Below, in pieces: positions 39,030 to 49,416 of a stretch of 64,000 bases of DNA. Within the stretch, counting starts at the first letter, position 1; every line of letters begins with the position of its first letter. The notes below the pieces were generated by a model. The model saw nothing but the letters and a program-made list of their open reading frames with translations, had not been told where the DNA came from and did not search any database. The stretch is from Andrena cerasifolii. Taxonomy: Eukaryota > Arthropoda > Insecta > Hymenoptera > Andrenidae. Both the position numbers and the translations under genes were made by a program. The DNA lies in assembly GCF_050908995.1 (NCBI RefSeq), contig NC_135133.1, forward strand, positions 9,652,001 to 9,716,000, given 5' to 3'.

Positions 39030-39499
39030 TTTCTTCGACAAAACAACCCCCTGCGCGCCCCTCCAGTGGCCCCCTTTGCGCGTACTCTATCAGCACTGCT
39101 AACCTATGCATGGAAAGCTGCTCGTCGCGAGGCCTTATAACGTTCGCTGACAAAATGGCTCGGCTGGGAGGCTACGCGGCGGTTCGAACAGCCACTCGGT
39201 GAATGAGTTATCGAGCGGTTTAGCGGGGAATCGCGCCGGGGCGGTATTTTTCCACCCACGTTGTCGGCTGCCGTGAAACTGGCGACTGAACGCCACGTGA
39301 CAGAGCGAGCGACGCGATAGAATGGGGATTGGGGGATCTTCTGTTTCTCTAAGCGTCCTGAAATGCGCGCGACTGTGCTGCGTATCGGTGGTTAACGATC
39401 GCAAAGTAGGGCCCTTTACAAGTACGTTCTTGCGCGCGGTCCGGCGGGCCACACGCCGCTTGGTTGGCACGCAAAAGTACGAGCTATTCCACGTCAAAA

Positions 39500-39900
39500 C
39501 GAATAGATGAAAAATTTAGTTCCACCGATTCTCTTAAAAATTACAGCATTTCTCGATAACCTTGCAAAAGCAAAGTATACTGAATTTCAACGCCCTATGT
39601 CAAATAGTTTTCGAAATATTTAATGTTAAAGTTTATCGAAAATTCAAACAAAATCGGCCGACGCGTCATCACTTAAACTGTAATATCTCGGTCATTTTTA
39701 AAGATAATGCCACCGTCTTATATTCACTTTAAAGCTGAAGGTTGAATTCTTGAATTCTTTCTCAAACTACTTAAGAAAGGGTAAAAAATGATTTGCGCAG
39801 CGTTTGGTTTCCTTAAACGGTTCTTGTCCTCGACATCAGCAAGCCACTGCTAGTATATTTTCGGAAACACCTGATATAAAACGGCCAATACCCTTCGCTT
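39500..39900. other. AT-rich island, unassigned
   Basis: AT-rich segment of about 400 bp between GC-rich flanks. TTAA tetranucleotides occur near both edges (39534 and 39813), but the adjacent bases are not inverted repeats. No coding remnant. Confidence 0.35.
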
Positions 39901-40686
39901 AGGGACCGGGGAACAGGTAGTTTGCGCGCGCAGGGTTACTCCCTTCAAATTACAAAGGGATCCCTTACCGCTGGAGTCTATCTACGCTCTCGAATATCAA
40001 AACAGAAGGACGCGCAATGATTCGGTGCAAGAAGAGGTGGAAACTACAAGGAATGGCAAGGGTGGCAAGGAACGCCACCCTTTTTCTCGCGCCCCTCAAG
40101 AGCCGAGTACAACCGTCAACCGCGCAGACACGATGCCGAGGGTGGCTGGGAATCGCCTCCATACAAAAGCACCGGGCGTCCCGGAGCACCTGCCGCCTCC
40201 TCTACGTGCCACCGAGAACGGCGACGCTTTGACGAAAAAAGAAAGGCTGCGCGCGGGGGTGGCGAAAGGAGAGAGTGCGGCTCTGAAAGCTAGCGGCGCG
40301 AGGAAGATCGAGCGGAGGCTGAGCCGATCGGGAGGAAGTGCGCTCAAAGTGGGGGCGCGCTGGCGGACCAACGGAAGCCGATTTCATCGCGGGAGGAACC
40401 AGCAAGAGGGAAACAGATACCCGCGGATATTTTCGATTGATACCCGCGCCACTGATACCTTGGAAATAGATTCGCCGAGGGGGAAGAAAAAAAAAGCGAC
40501 CGGGGAGAACGATCAAAGGGAAACGAGACGTCTACGGCTCGTGGCGACGACATCGCTTTCACTTTTTTTCAACGGGGAATTCGCGAGATTCCGCCGCGGA
40601 AGAGGATCCCGTGTCTTTTTCAGACTCCGCCGCGGCGCTCCTGCAAGCGACACCTCTGTGCAGCCAACGCGCATCGAACGGGCGTC
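39901..40686. other. GC-rich non-coding stretch, no gene recognised
   Basis: Background composition. A 221-codon plus-strand frame (40025-40690) is Arg/Lys-rich and overlapped by minus-strand frames. It ends at the border of the Harbinger element, with no sign of being a gene. Confidence 0.45.
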
Positions 40687-40689
40687 TTA
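40687..40689. repeat. TTA target-site duplication, left
   Basis: Pairs with TTA at 41852-41854. Confidence 0.9.
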
Positions 40690-40725
40690 GGCCCTCCGTC
40701 CACGAAGCGTCGCGTCATAGACGCG
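40690..40725. repeat. Harbinger TIR, left (about 36 bp)
   Basis: Inverted match to 41816-41851 with two mismatches (positions 25 and 34). Confidence 0.93.
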
Positions 40726-40753
40726 TACGCGTAGCATATTAACAGTTTATACC

Positions 40754-40835
40754 GCGGCCTCGCCTTTACTTTCTCCTTATGCACTATACCTTTGTTTTAC
40801 GAGTAATAAAGACGAAATAATAATGATAATAAAAA
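40754..40835. repeat. Harbinger subterminal module shared with 59-kb MITE
   Basis: The segment beginning GCGGCCTCGCCTTTACT and running through ACGAGTAATAAAG and CGAAATAATAAT recurs at 59288-59375. That copy has a few substitutions and an 11-bp insertion. Confidence 0.85.
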
Positions 40836-40916
40836 TAATAATATTGGCGAGACGAGACGCGTACGCTTTTATTTCTATACACGCAGCGTAGAGCAAGCTC
40901 CGCGTCAGTTCCAAAG

Positions 40917-41147
40917 ATGTCCAGTGACGAAGAAGATGTAATAATACTTTATAATTACATGCGACGCAGAAGGAAAAAAAGAAAATTCTGGCTGCACCCT
41001 TATATTCGCAGAAATATCGATTGTCGAATATTTGTGGCTGCGAAAGAATTTGCAGAAGATGATGCTAAGTTTCAATCATTTTATAGAATGCGGAAAGGTA
41101 CGTACAAAAATCTTGTACGAATAGTGGGGCCAACTGTAGAAAGATAA
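40917..41147 (+). pseudogene. HARBI1-like PIF/Harbinger transposase, N-terminal fragment
   Basis: The frame runs 76 codons from ATG 40917 to a TAA at 41145-41147. It has an acidic start (MSSDEED), a basic run (RRRRKKRK), then FWLHPYIRR, CRIFVAAKEF, and FYRMRKGTYKNLVRIVGP. This order is the standard N-terminus of insect Harbinger transposases, where the W-x-HP block is followed by the helix ending in FxRMxxxxxxxLxxxVxP. A full enzyme is about 350-400 residues, and the whole DDE nuclease domain is absent. The reading frame up to the stop is undamaged, so loss was by one internal deletion and not by slow decay. The stop is followed by AATAAA at 41179. It cannot be catalytic, but might still be made as a short DNA-binding-type peptide if transcribed. 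Confidence 0.85.
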
Positions 41148-41236
41148 AATACTAATATGCGACAATGTGTAAGTGCTGAATAAAGGATTTTGTTAACATT
41201 AAGGTAGGCAAATAAAAGTAATTTGTTTATAATAAG

Positions 41237-41515
41237 TTAAAAGTTATAAGTATATGTTTGCGCGACGTGTTCTTGCTGCGGGCGTGTTAGAAGTTCGTCC
41301 AGTGCATTTAAAACTTTCATTTTAAATTCCCGCAGCTCACCATCCGACAGTTTGCGGACATCGGGAAGCAAACTAAGCAGAAATAATTTCCGGTAATCAT
41401 CCGTAGAAGAATGTTTTGTTCTCTCTTTCAAATAATCTACGAAGATTTTATCGACTTCATTTGCACGTGGTTTCTGTCGTTTTTTGTATCTTCGTGACAC
41501 TGAATCTTTCTTCAT
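41237..41515 (-). pseudogene. BESS-domain C-terminal fragment of Harbinger accessory protein
   Basis: The frame encodes 92 residues from ATG 41515 on the minus strand. After a basic leader (RRYKKRQKPR) comes FLLSLLPDVRKLSDGELREF and then KMKVLNALDELL. This is the BESS motif (FLxSLxPxxxxLxxxxxxxxxxxIxxxL), a protein-protein interaction helix pair found C-terminal to MADF DNA-binding domains. Many insect Harbinger elements carry such a MADF-type gene opposite the transposase, and its product helps DNA recognition or nuclear import of the enzyme. The MADF domain that should precede it is missing: an in-frame stop lies eight codons upstream of the ATG. The original start was therefore further upstream and the listed ATG is internal. 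Confidence 0.78.
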
Positions 41516-41630
41516 GAGATACTTCAGTTTTCGTCTTTATTAGTAATTGAGGTTTTTTTACTGATAACGTAGTAGGTGTCGACGGAATTAATGTTCGCAT
41601 ATATGCGCTACATTGCTGTTCGTAATTTAT

Positions 41631-41721
41631 CGAATTACCGGTAAAAATTTTGCGAATTACCGGGAAAAATTTGAGGGTACTTCTCGCGATTTACCGGGAA
41701 ACCGTAAACCGATTTATCGGT
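41631..41721. repeat. Four subterminal copies of a 12-bp motif
   Basis: CGAATTACCGGT (41631), CGAATTACCGGG (41653), CGATTTACCGGG (41687) and CGATTTATCGGT (41710) lie in one orientation, with spacings of 22, 34 and 23 bp. They sit about 130-220 bp inside the right TIR. Subterminal motif clusters are typical binding sites for transposase or accessory protein in this superfamily. Binding is inference. Confidence 0.6.
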
Positions 41722-41815
41722 ATCGTAATCCCCAATCCGAACCGACTGCGTCTTTGTGGACGGGGTTGCACTGTTATACATTGGTCGCTGCATGGAAGCG
41801 CACAGCAAGCGACGT

Positions 41816-41851
41816 CGTGTCTATGAAGCGACGCTTCGTGGACGGAGGGCC
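41816..41851. repeat. Harbinger TIR, right (about 36 bp)
   Basis: Inverted partner of 40690-40725, followed by TTA at 41852-41854. Confidence 0.93.
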
Positions 41852-41854
41852 TTA

Positions 41855-44800
41855 AATGTAATCTATAATGCTTCTTACCTAACCCAGACGGTCTCGGGCT
41901 GCAAAGTCGGAGAGACCTCGTCGATTCCACGCCCTATCGATGGAAGGAAACAAGCAAGTATTTGCCTGGAGACCACGCGACGTGGTAAATCATCTGCGTT
42001 CGCGGGGCCCGGGCCACGACGAAAACACCGGCCCTCGAGCCCATTTATCCGAATCGTCGGTGGAATTGGCGAGTGTCGCGCGGCCGCGTCGCTACTAAAT
42101 CAAAATCGAATAACCGTTGGCGGGGGAGGTAGGTCGAGGGGGGAAAGGGACAGGTAATCCGGAAACGTTCGCCCGTGAATTACGCGACTCCTGAATCGCG
42201 TGGCCCGATTTTTCGCCGGCTGCGTCGCGCTAATTATCCGCGAAACGCGTCACCGTTTCGGAGTTATCGCCCCCCGGCATTTGCATAACAACTCCGGACC
42301 GTAAGTACGATCCAGAAACGAGTCCCCACCGAAATATAGCGCGCTGGCTATCTAATTAATCGTCCCGATTAATCATCGACAGCGCGACGAATCCGCGGTT
42401 TTCGACGTTAATTCGAGAGGCGCACTTTAAATCACCCTACTGCCCGTTTTATCCAGATCTGGCCCCGCTTTCGGGGGATTCTTCCGGCTCGTTGATTCGT
42501 AAACGGTTCGCGGGAGTGCTTGGGTATAATTACCGGTGAACCGCAATTACGATCCCGCCCGCTATCGATGATGTTAACCCGAAAACTATACGATTCTCTT
42601 CGCTTCGACGCGCTCCCCTTTTTAAGCGCTGTTTAAATCACTTCCCGCTGAGCCTGGCAATTGAACGATCACTGGTACACGCCAGCTTTAATGTTAACTC
42701 GCGGGAAGAATCGAGGGTGCAATAGTCTTCGGACAGTATGCTAAGAGAATCTAAAGTAGAGCGCAACTAGTGCGAGCACTGGAACGAGTGTCCGTTAGCA
42801 GCGACGGGGGCATTCAGAGCGACTTCGAAATCGGCGGCTGGGCAATAAAGTATCGGAATGAACGTGTCACGATTCGTTTCTGGGGCAATAAAAATATCGC
42901 TTATACTGCAATAATGCAGGGCCGGTTGTCGGCGCGTAACGCGCGTGTAATTTCCGAGCAGTCGGCGCGACGGAACCGGTGCAATCGATACAGATTCAGT
43001 GCCCCCGTGAACGCTTTTGCTGACGCCCCGGCAGGCATCCATACAGAGGATGTTAAAACGAGCACGTATCGACTTTCCGCGAGACGCGATCTCTGTCCAC
43101 CGAGAATTTCGTTCGAACTAACCGAATCTCTACGATCCCATCGCTTCTAAATTACAATCACAATATCCTCCATCCGAGTAGATCCTCCATATTTAATAGA
43201 CAGGCGAATGAAAAAGCTGCAGATACTATCGACGCTCCCCTCCGATCCTAAACGACAACGTACGTAACTCCACCGCCAAGCTGTCGCGACGAGGATCGAG
43301 TTTGCTCGAAAACACCCCCGCTGAAATCGCCTCGCAATAATTCAGCGTACCAATTAAGAGCGTGGCGCAATTAGAGCACGAGGCCCCCCCTCGGCGCCGT
43401 CTTCCGCGATGTTTGCCTAATTACGCGGGGCTCAGAATCGAATTATCGATTTCCGATATCAATCCCTCCGAATCAATCGCACGTTCCCGACGCGTGATCG
43501 ACCTCCCCCCCTGGCCGGTGTGTCTGCCACCCCTGAAAACTCTTCCACCCCTTCGCCCGTCCCATCTCCTTGGCGAATCTACTTTCGCGCCTCTCCGCAG
43601 ACCCGGCAGCCACGCTCGCGGAATATAAAGCGGCTCGTGACCCGTCCGCTCGTTTCCACCCCTCCCTCCTGAACGGAAAACCGTCCTCCCCCTCTCCGCG
43701 TAGAAGCCGCGTCACGGTTAATCGAAACAGTCTTCCCGGGCGATGGTGGCAACAGGGTTCGACGTCGATTACTCGGGGGCGCGAGATCGAGTTAACTGGG
43801 ATTAACGGAACGGGCTTCCGCGTTCGAGGAGATTGGGGTCGCGCGCGCGGAAAGTCTGTAGACGGCGCGGGGGGTGACTGGCCACCGTAAGCCCTATTAA
43901 TAACGACAATAACGCTAATCGTCGCCGTAAACGGTAATCGTCGCGTCGGGGCTTACGCGAGAAACTGGCGAGACGCAGCCGGGACATTCTCGCGGAACGT
44001 GGCGGCGCAGTGGTCCCTGGGAGAGGTTAAGCGGGCCTCCATTGGCTGGAGAAACTGATCGCGAAGTCTTCTGGGATTTTGCGGGGCTTGAACGAAGGAT
44101 CTCGGTGTTCGTGATGTGCTGTGCATCGAATTCTGAATTAAATCTCAATTGATAATTGATCTTCCTCCGCCCCTAATTGTTCGGGACCGGCTGCGAGGAA
44201 AGAAGCTTAGGAGTTGACGAGATAATTTCGGGGAGCGCCGACGGAGAACAGATGCTCGCAATTGGACCGAGAAACAAGGAATTCTGGCGGGCAGGATGGG
44301 AGAGGGACGGGAATCCAGGAAAGACGCGAACCGCTATCAGTTTCAGCCACCGCTGCAGCCCCTCCGCTTCCTCGACTAATTCCACAGTAATACAGATCGC
44401 GTGGGAAGAATGCGGATGGTTTAGCGCGGGCTACGAATCTATTATTTAAAACCGCGCGAGAGCGGTTCAGGCGCCGCGGAAGATGCATCCACGGTTTCAC
44501 ACGGAGGACCCTCAGCACGTGCGCCTTTCCCTGCGTCTTTCTCCAGAGATCCTGTGCGATAAGGAGGCGCGGCGGATCCGCCGAGCCGCGAGAGATAGAA
44601 TCTTCTTGCAGCCACAAACGCTCCCGAGCATTTGCCGGCAGGGAAAATTTAATTGTATCCCTGTGTCGATACAATGAAACTGACGACGGACACTGGCCAC
44701 AGCCGCGCGAGATTTCAATCAGAATCGAACACGCTGATTCGCGTCCGAGTGGAGGGGCTCGACGGTGCGCCGCCATCAAAGTCAACTCTCGAGGAACGAG

Positions 44801-47800
44801 CAATCCTCCACGGTTACCTGCTTCCTGGATTTTGATCGGCAGTAATTAGAGGCGCAAATAGACACGTCCGAATTCAAACTGCGAAACGGAGCAGAAGGGA
44901 AAAACCGTCTCGGCTGGAGACAATGGCCGGGAATGAAGAGAGGAGAGGACCAAAGAAATTCTGCTGACTCGAGAGTCGTCGGATGCCCGTCGGTGTGCGG
45001 GCGTATATACGAGCCGGCAGGTGTCTTCGTGACTAAAAGTCTTTTCAGGCGCGTCGGCGCGCGTGTCCCTGCGCGCCTGTGTGCGTGGAAACGCGAGGTC
45101 GAACGAGGCTTCGACTGGGAGAAGAAGATCGCGCTCCTTTTTCTTCCTCCGGAGGGGAAGGATCCCCGAGGACTATCGGTTATCTCCCTCGCGAGTCGGA
45201 TTTAATTGAGTGCCCCCGCGAGGAAGATGTAAGGAGAACTGCGCTTGACACTCGCAACCGACTCTTAGCCCCCCGCTCGATTGCGAATTATCGACGGTCT
45301 ACACTGGCGCGAACCTTGCGCCACGTTAAACGTCCAAGCACCAGCTTCTATCACTGTTTACCTTCGAGTTTACCTTGCACAAAGAGAAGCGAAACATCCC
45401 CAAGGCGTTATCGATCTGTGGAACAACCATTCGCGAAGTTTTTCCTCTTTCCGTGCAAGCTACCGTGGAATCGAACGGTATCTCTAACAACTTCCCGGTG
45501 ATGGAACGAAGACGGTGAATCCTCCAGATCCACCCGAAGCCCCTTCGAAATTGCGCGAACAGTTGCATCCCTTATCGGGCGGCAAGGCGAGCACGGTGTG
45601 TGACGGCGGAACGGTCGAGGTTTTATTGCACACCAGGCGCTGCGACGCGAGATACGAGCCGGTGAGACGACTAAACAACAGTCGAGCCTGTGTACGATGG
45701 CTGGCAGGCAGCATCTCAATATTCCGGTCTTACGTGTACACGCGGTAAAATTCTTGCAACGGGCCCCTTCGCTCTGACTTTACGCTCCGCACACATCGCC
45801 GCTTTTGTCCGTCCCGTCTCTCCTATCCCGTTCCCCAAACCCCGTGCGTCGTATCCGCTCGGAGATAAGGCGGAGAGAGGCTTTTCATCCCCTGTCCTTG
45901 CAGCGCTTTCAGCCGTTCACGCGCGCCAACGCGCTCTCCCTAACTCTCGAATTACGCTTTCTCCCTCGCACAATCAGTGCGCTCGCCCGCCGCTTTATCT
46001 CGCCACCCCCTTTCGGGGAGCAAATTTCTCGATGATCCACTTCCTGGATGCAGGAGTCTGTGCGAGATACATACTCCTATTTCGAGGGTGGATATCGATT
46101 ATTGCCAGACGAAGCTGCTGGACGATCCAGCAACTTGCGGGTGAACCCCACCGTCGCGACTCCGTCGCGAGACTGTCCCCCATAGACCTGAAAGAAAAAG
46201 CAGCCGGGTCTGGTCTCGTTTCCGCGAGTGTCCCGACGCAGCGCGCCACCTTAATGGACCTTGAACACGAGGCGTAGTTCTTACAGGTGGTTCGTTAACG
46301 TTTCCACCCTCGTCACGGTTACCCTTGAGAAAGGTACCTCGTCAGAGTCACCCTCGAGCGGGGAGTACGTCGCCCGGATCGCGGAAAAATAACCCTGTCC
46401 CCCTGATAAATGGCGGAATCTTTCTCGTTGCTGTTTGACATCGGAAAGAGGAGGTAGATATACCGCTCCAAAAATATAGAATCACCTCCCAAGATGCACC
46501 TTTACGAAGAGTTGTTCAACGCCTTTCTCTCTGATGTCAATATGTTCGCTATGGATCCTATCGTCTACCGCAACTAGTACTCCGCCGCCGCGCGAACAAG
46601 AACCAGCACTGACACTTCTGTCGCAACGATATATAGTGTAACCGCTGAGAGACAGATCAGCATCCGAGATTTGATCATTGAGCCAGGTCTCCGAGCAAAA
46701 TAATTACATCGTAACGTAATAATCGAGCCGTGACCCGACTGATCCGCGATACTGGCCACCGAGCAGATAAGGGTACGTTGGTTAATGCGAGGGTCGAGGA
46801 CGTCCGCTACGCTCTCGGAATTAGTCGTCTGGATGGAAGAGGAGGAAGGAGCCAGAATTACGTCCACCGGAGGCGACAACGCCCTCGAAAGGACGCTGCC
46901 AACCCCTTCCTTTGTCTCTGGGGTCGAAGGAGGCACAGGGTAGACGGCGCGGCAGTCGAGGAACGGATGTTTTCCAGATTGAAATTGACGATATCGGGGC
47001 CCCCGGTCCAAGGAAAACTGTCTCCGCGGGCAGCGGCGAAGTTTCGTCATAGGGTGAAAGCTGCACGAAAATTCCCCGGGAACGACGCTGACTAATATGT
47101 AATCCGGTTCCAATATCCTGCCCCAAACCCCTGGCAGCCGTACGTCTTCGTATCTCCTCGGAGTTCGATCTACTTTCGGACCTTTATCCAGCCAACCCCC
47201 TGCCCTCGCGCGGCTCAGTTCGGAAAGTTGCGCGGGACAGCGAGGAGAGGCTGGCGGGGTTATAGCTCGTGTATCTCGTGTGGTTGGTTTTTCCAGCGAG
47301 GGGACAGTTGTGTCTGTGCACGGGACGTGCGGGCACACACGCGTGCCCGGCGTAGCTACGTACGTAATTCGGCGCGATTTTAGCAGGCGAGCCCCGGAAA
47401 TTGGATCCGCGGACTGCATTTGGAGATTGCGTTTCGGCGCCGCGCGCGCGGGAGCGATATTACAGCCGGAAACTTTATCGCGGGGGGATACCGTGGGTCC
47501 GTTGATCCGAGAGGGTGCACCGCTGCAACTTCCGGGGTATCGATTACGTGGGAATTAATCAGATCGACCGAATTACAGGCTAATGTAGGAAACTGGAGCG
47601 AAGTGGAGTAAGGAAGGATGTTTAACGAAAAATATTCAGCTGGTCAACTGGCTTGTGAGTTCCGCGATTGTGCGGTCCAGTCGCCTCGTGCCCGAGAAAA
47701 ACGTCCGCTGCCGGTGGACTGCTCGATTCCCCCCAATCGTTCGTCCGGCGAATGAAGCAACGAACGGGAGGGACCGTGTAACAACGGTGGTAGGGAAAAA

Positions 47801-48542
47801 CAGCGCGACGTCGCGACAACTGCATAGTAATTCAGCCACGCTATCACGGCGTAACGCGATGTACACGCGCGAAAATAGAGGGCCAGAGTGGCCACATTTT
47901 CTCCCCGGCGCGGCGTGCTCGGTCCTCGTGTAATTTACGCCCGGCACGGGATACGGATAAGCCCCGTTTATTTTATTTTTGTTGCCGCGCTTCGTATTCT
48001 CGACCCGACTTTCGAGCAACCACCAGGGTACTTTAGTTGATCTTGCAAACTTAGTAGTTCACCGCCGCCCTCCTGCTTTCCCTCTCTCCGCGCGCCTCTC
48101 GCAGCTTGTCGTGCTCACCTGCTCGGCAGCCCGGGCTAGCAGAGGCAACTTTTTGCCGAGACGCTGAATTTCCACTCGAAAGCGCAATAACTTTCGAGCG
48201 CCGCGCTCGCTCGCGAGAATACGCGATTCTCCCTCGTTCGCGATACTTTCGAATCTCCGTTGCACCCCCGGGGATCGATCAATCACTGAGAGCGGATAAG
48301 GGAACGGTAACGGGAGAGTCCCGCTGGCGGTGGCTTGGCTAAATACCTGGGAATTCAGGGCGACGCGGTAAACGGCGGGAAGAATGAAATAGGACACCTC
48401 TAACCTTTAATACCGTTAAGAGAAACGCACTCTGAGGATTCAGCTACCGAGCCTTCAATGAAGCGGCAGTGCACGCGACAAGGGTCCACCCCCAGCCCCC
48501 TGTACAGGCGCGCGTCGTATCGCCAGCCCGAATACGGATCAA
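41855..48542. other. GC-rich non-coding stretch, no gene recognised
   Basis: Background composition. The longest frames (281 codons, minus strand, 46574-47419; 198 codons, minus strand, 44207-44803) overlap plus-strand frames and show no domain. A small hairpin, ATTGTATC/GATACAAT, lies near 44652-44676. No transposon ends found. Confidence 0.5.
42355..42373. promoter_or_regulatory. Inverted TAATCG pair, possible homeodomain site
   Basis: ATTAATCG and its exact inverse CGATTAAT are separated by TCC. Inverted TAATC half-sites with 2-3 bp spacing are a known geometry for paired-class homeodomain dimers. Function here is inference. Confidence 0.3.
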
Positions 48543-48546
48543 TTAA

Positions 48547-49412
48547 GGGTTTTTTTTTTGTTTGATTTTCAAATATTTTGGGGTTTCGAAAATATGTCTC
48601 TAAAATATTAAGGTAAAATTCGAAAAACTCGTAGAGTTATAGGGGCTTAAGGCCGCAGCGTGGCCAGCAGTCGTTCCCTCGACCCTTGTATCTAAAGAGG
48701 CTATGACTGCCAGCAGAGAAGAGAGAGCTGCCCAACATGATTTTTTTTAAGCTCAGGAAGGTTTCCTCTACGGTCCTGGTATACCAGATTAGGGATAAGT
48801 TGCAGAAATTAGTTGTTATCTACCGCAACTTCAGTCGTATAGGTCGTACTGCGTGAAAAATTTTAAACGCGTTTTTCTCGAAACAATTTTTTTAGATCGG
48901 GCGCACATTTTTCTCAAATACTACTGGACCGATTGAGCTAAAATTTCACACACATTCAAAGTGAATGTGTACCTATAGCCGGAACTAGAATTATATCAAT
49001 AGTTTTAATACAACCTCCCCCACACCTTGTTTTAGCTCAAGAAAAGTCGATAAAGTCAAATATAAATTTTTAAACAGCTGTGATTTCGGTAACAATGCCC
49101 GGACTTTGTTACATCTAGTTCGGGCGATAACTACACTCATATAGATTAAAAAAATCTTTGGTACTTTCGTTTCGGATGACTAGGACGGCCGAAATTCGTG
49201 CGCCCGTTGGGGTCGGTTTTTGATGACATGACCTGCGCTTCGGCGTGTAACTTGTACAAATTTCAATATAATGCATTCCAAAAATTTGTGTCGACAGTTC
49301 AAACACTACTAAATATGCGTGCAAAACCGCTACCCCGTAGGTGCGATAGGTTTTCCAGAATTAATTTCCAAATATCACCTTCAAAAACGAGTGTCTAGAC
49401 TAGAATACCCCC
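48547..49412. mobile_element. Probable piggyBac-type element, TTAA flanks
   Basis: This mostly AT-rich segment of 866 bp lies between TTAA at 48543-48546 and TTAA at 49413-49416. Read inward, the right end is TTAAGGGGGTATTCTAGTCT and then AGACACTCGTTTTTGAAGG; the left end is TTAAGGGTTTTTTTTTTG. Only TTAAGGG and a loosely matching T-rich block are shared. The right end looks like a good piggyBac-type terminus, while the left may have been degraded by poly-T slippage. A GC-rich patch (48645-48730) inside resembles host DNA. No transposase remnant is readable. Confidence 0.5.
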
Positions 49413-49416
49413 TTAA

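Larger units (their letters stand above)
35361..39490. other. GC-rich non-coding stretch, no gene recognised
   Basis: Background composition. Tandem repeats at 38931-38970 and 39013-39029 are listed separately. Open frames of up to 190 codons overlap on both strands. A slightly AT-rich part lies at about 37850-38110. Confidence 0.5.
40690..41851. mobile_element. PIF/Harbinger transposon, internally deleted
   Basis: The element is 1,162 bp long. Both ends begin GGCCCTCCGTCCACGAAG when read inward. The first 24 bp are identical, and the match continues to about 36 bp with two mismatches. TTA stands immediately outside both ends (40687-40689 and 41852-41854), the 3-bp TWA-type duplication characteristic of PIF/Harbinger. 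The element keeps the start of the transposase gene on the plus strand and the C-terminal part of the accessory MADF/BESS-type gene on the minus strand. The two converge on about 90 bp where the rest of both genes is missing. It is therefore a non-autonomous deletion derivative. The near-identical TIRs and clean duplication suggest a fairly young insertion. Confidence 0.93.

Noticed and set aside
46574..47419. 281-codon minus-strand open frame
   Set aside because: No domain, low-complexity composition, overlapping frames on the other strand, no splice-site support.
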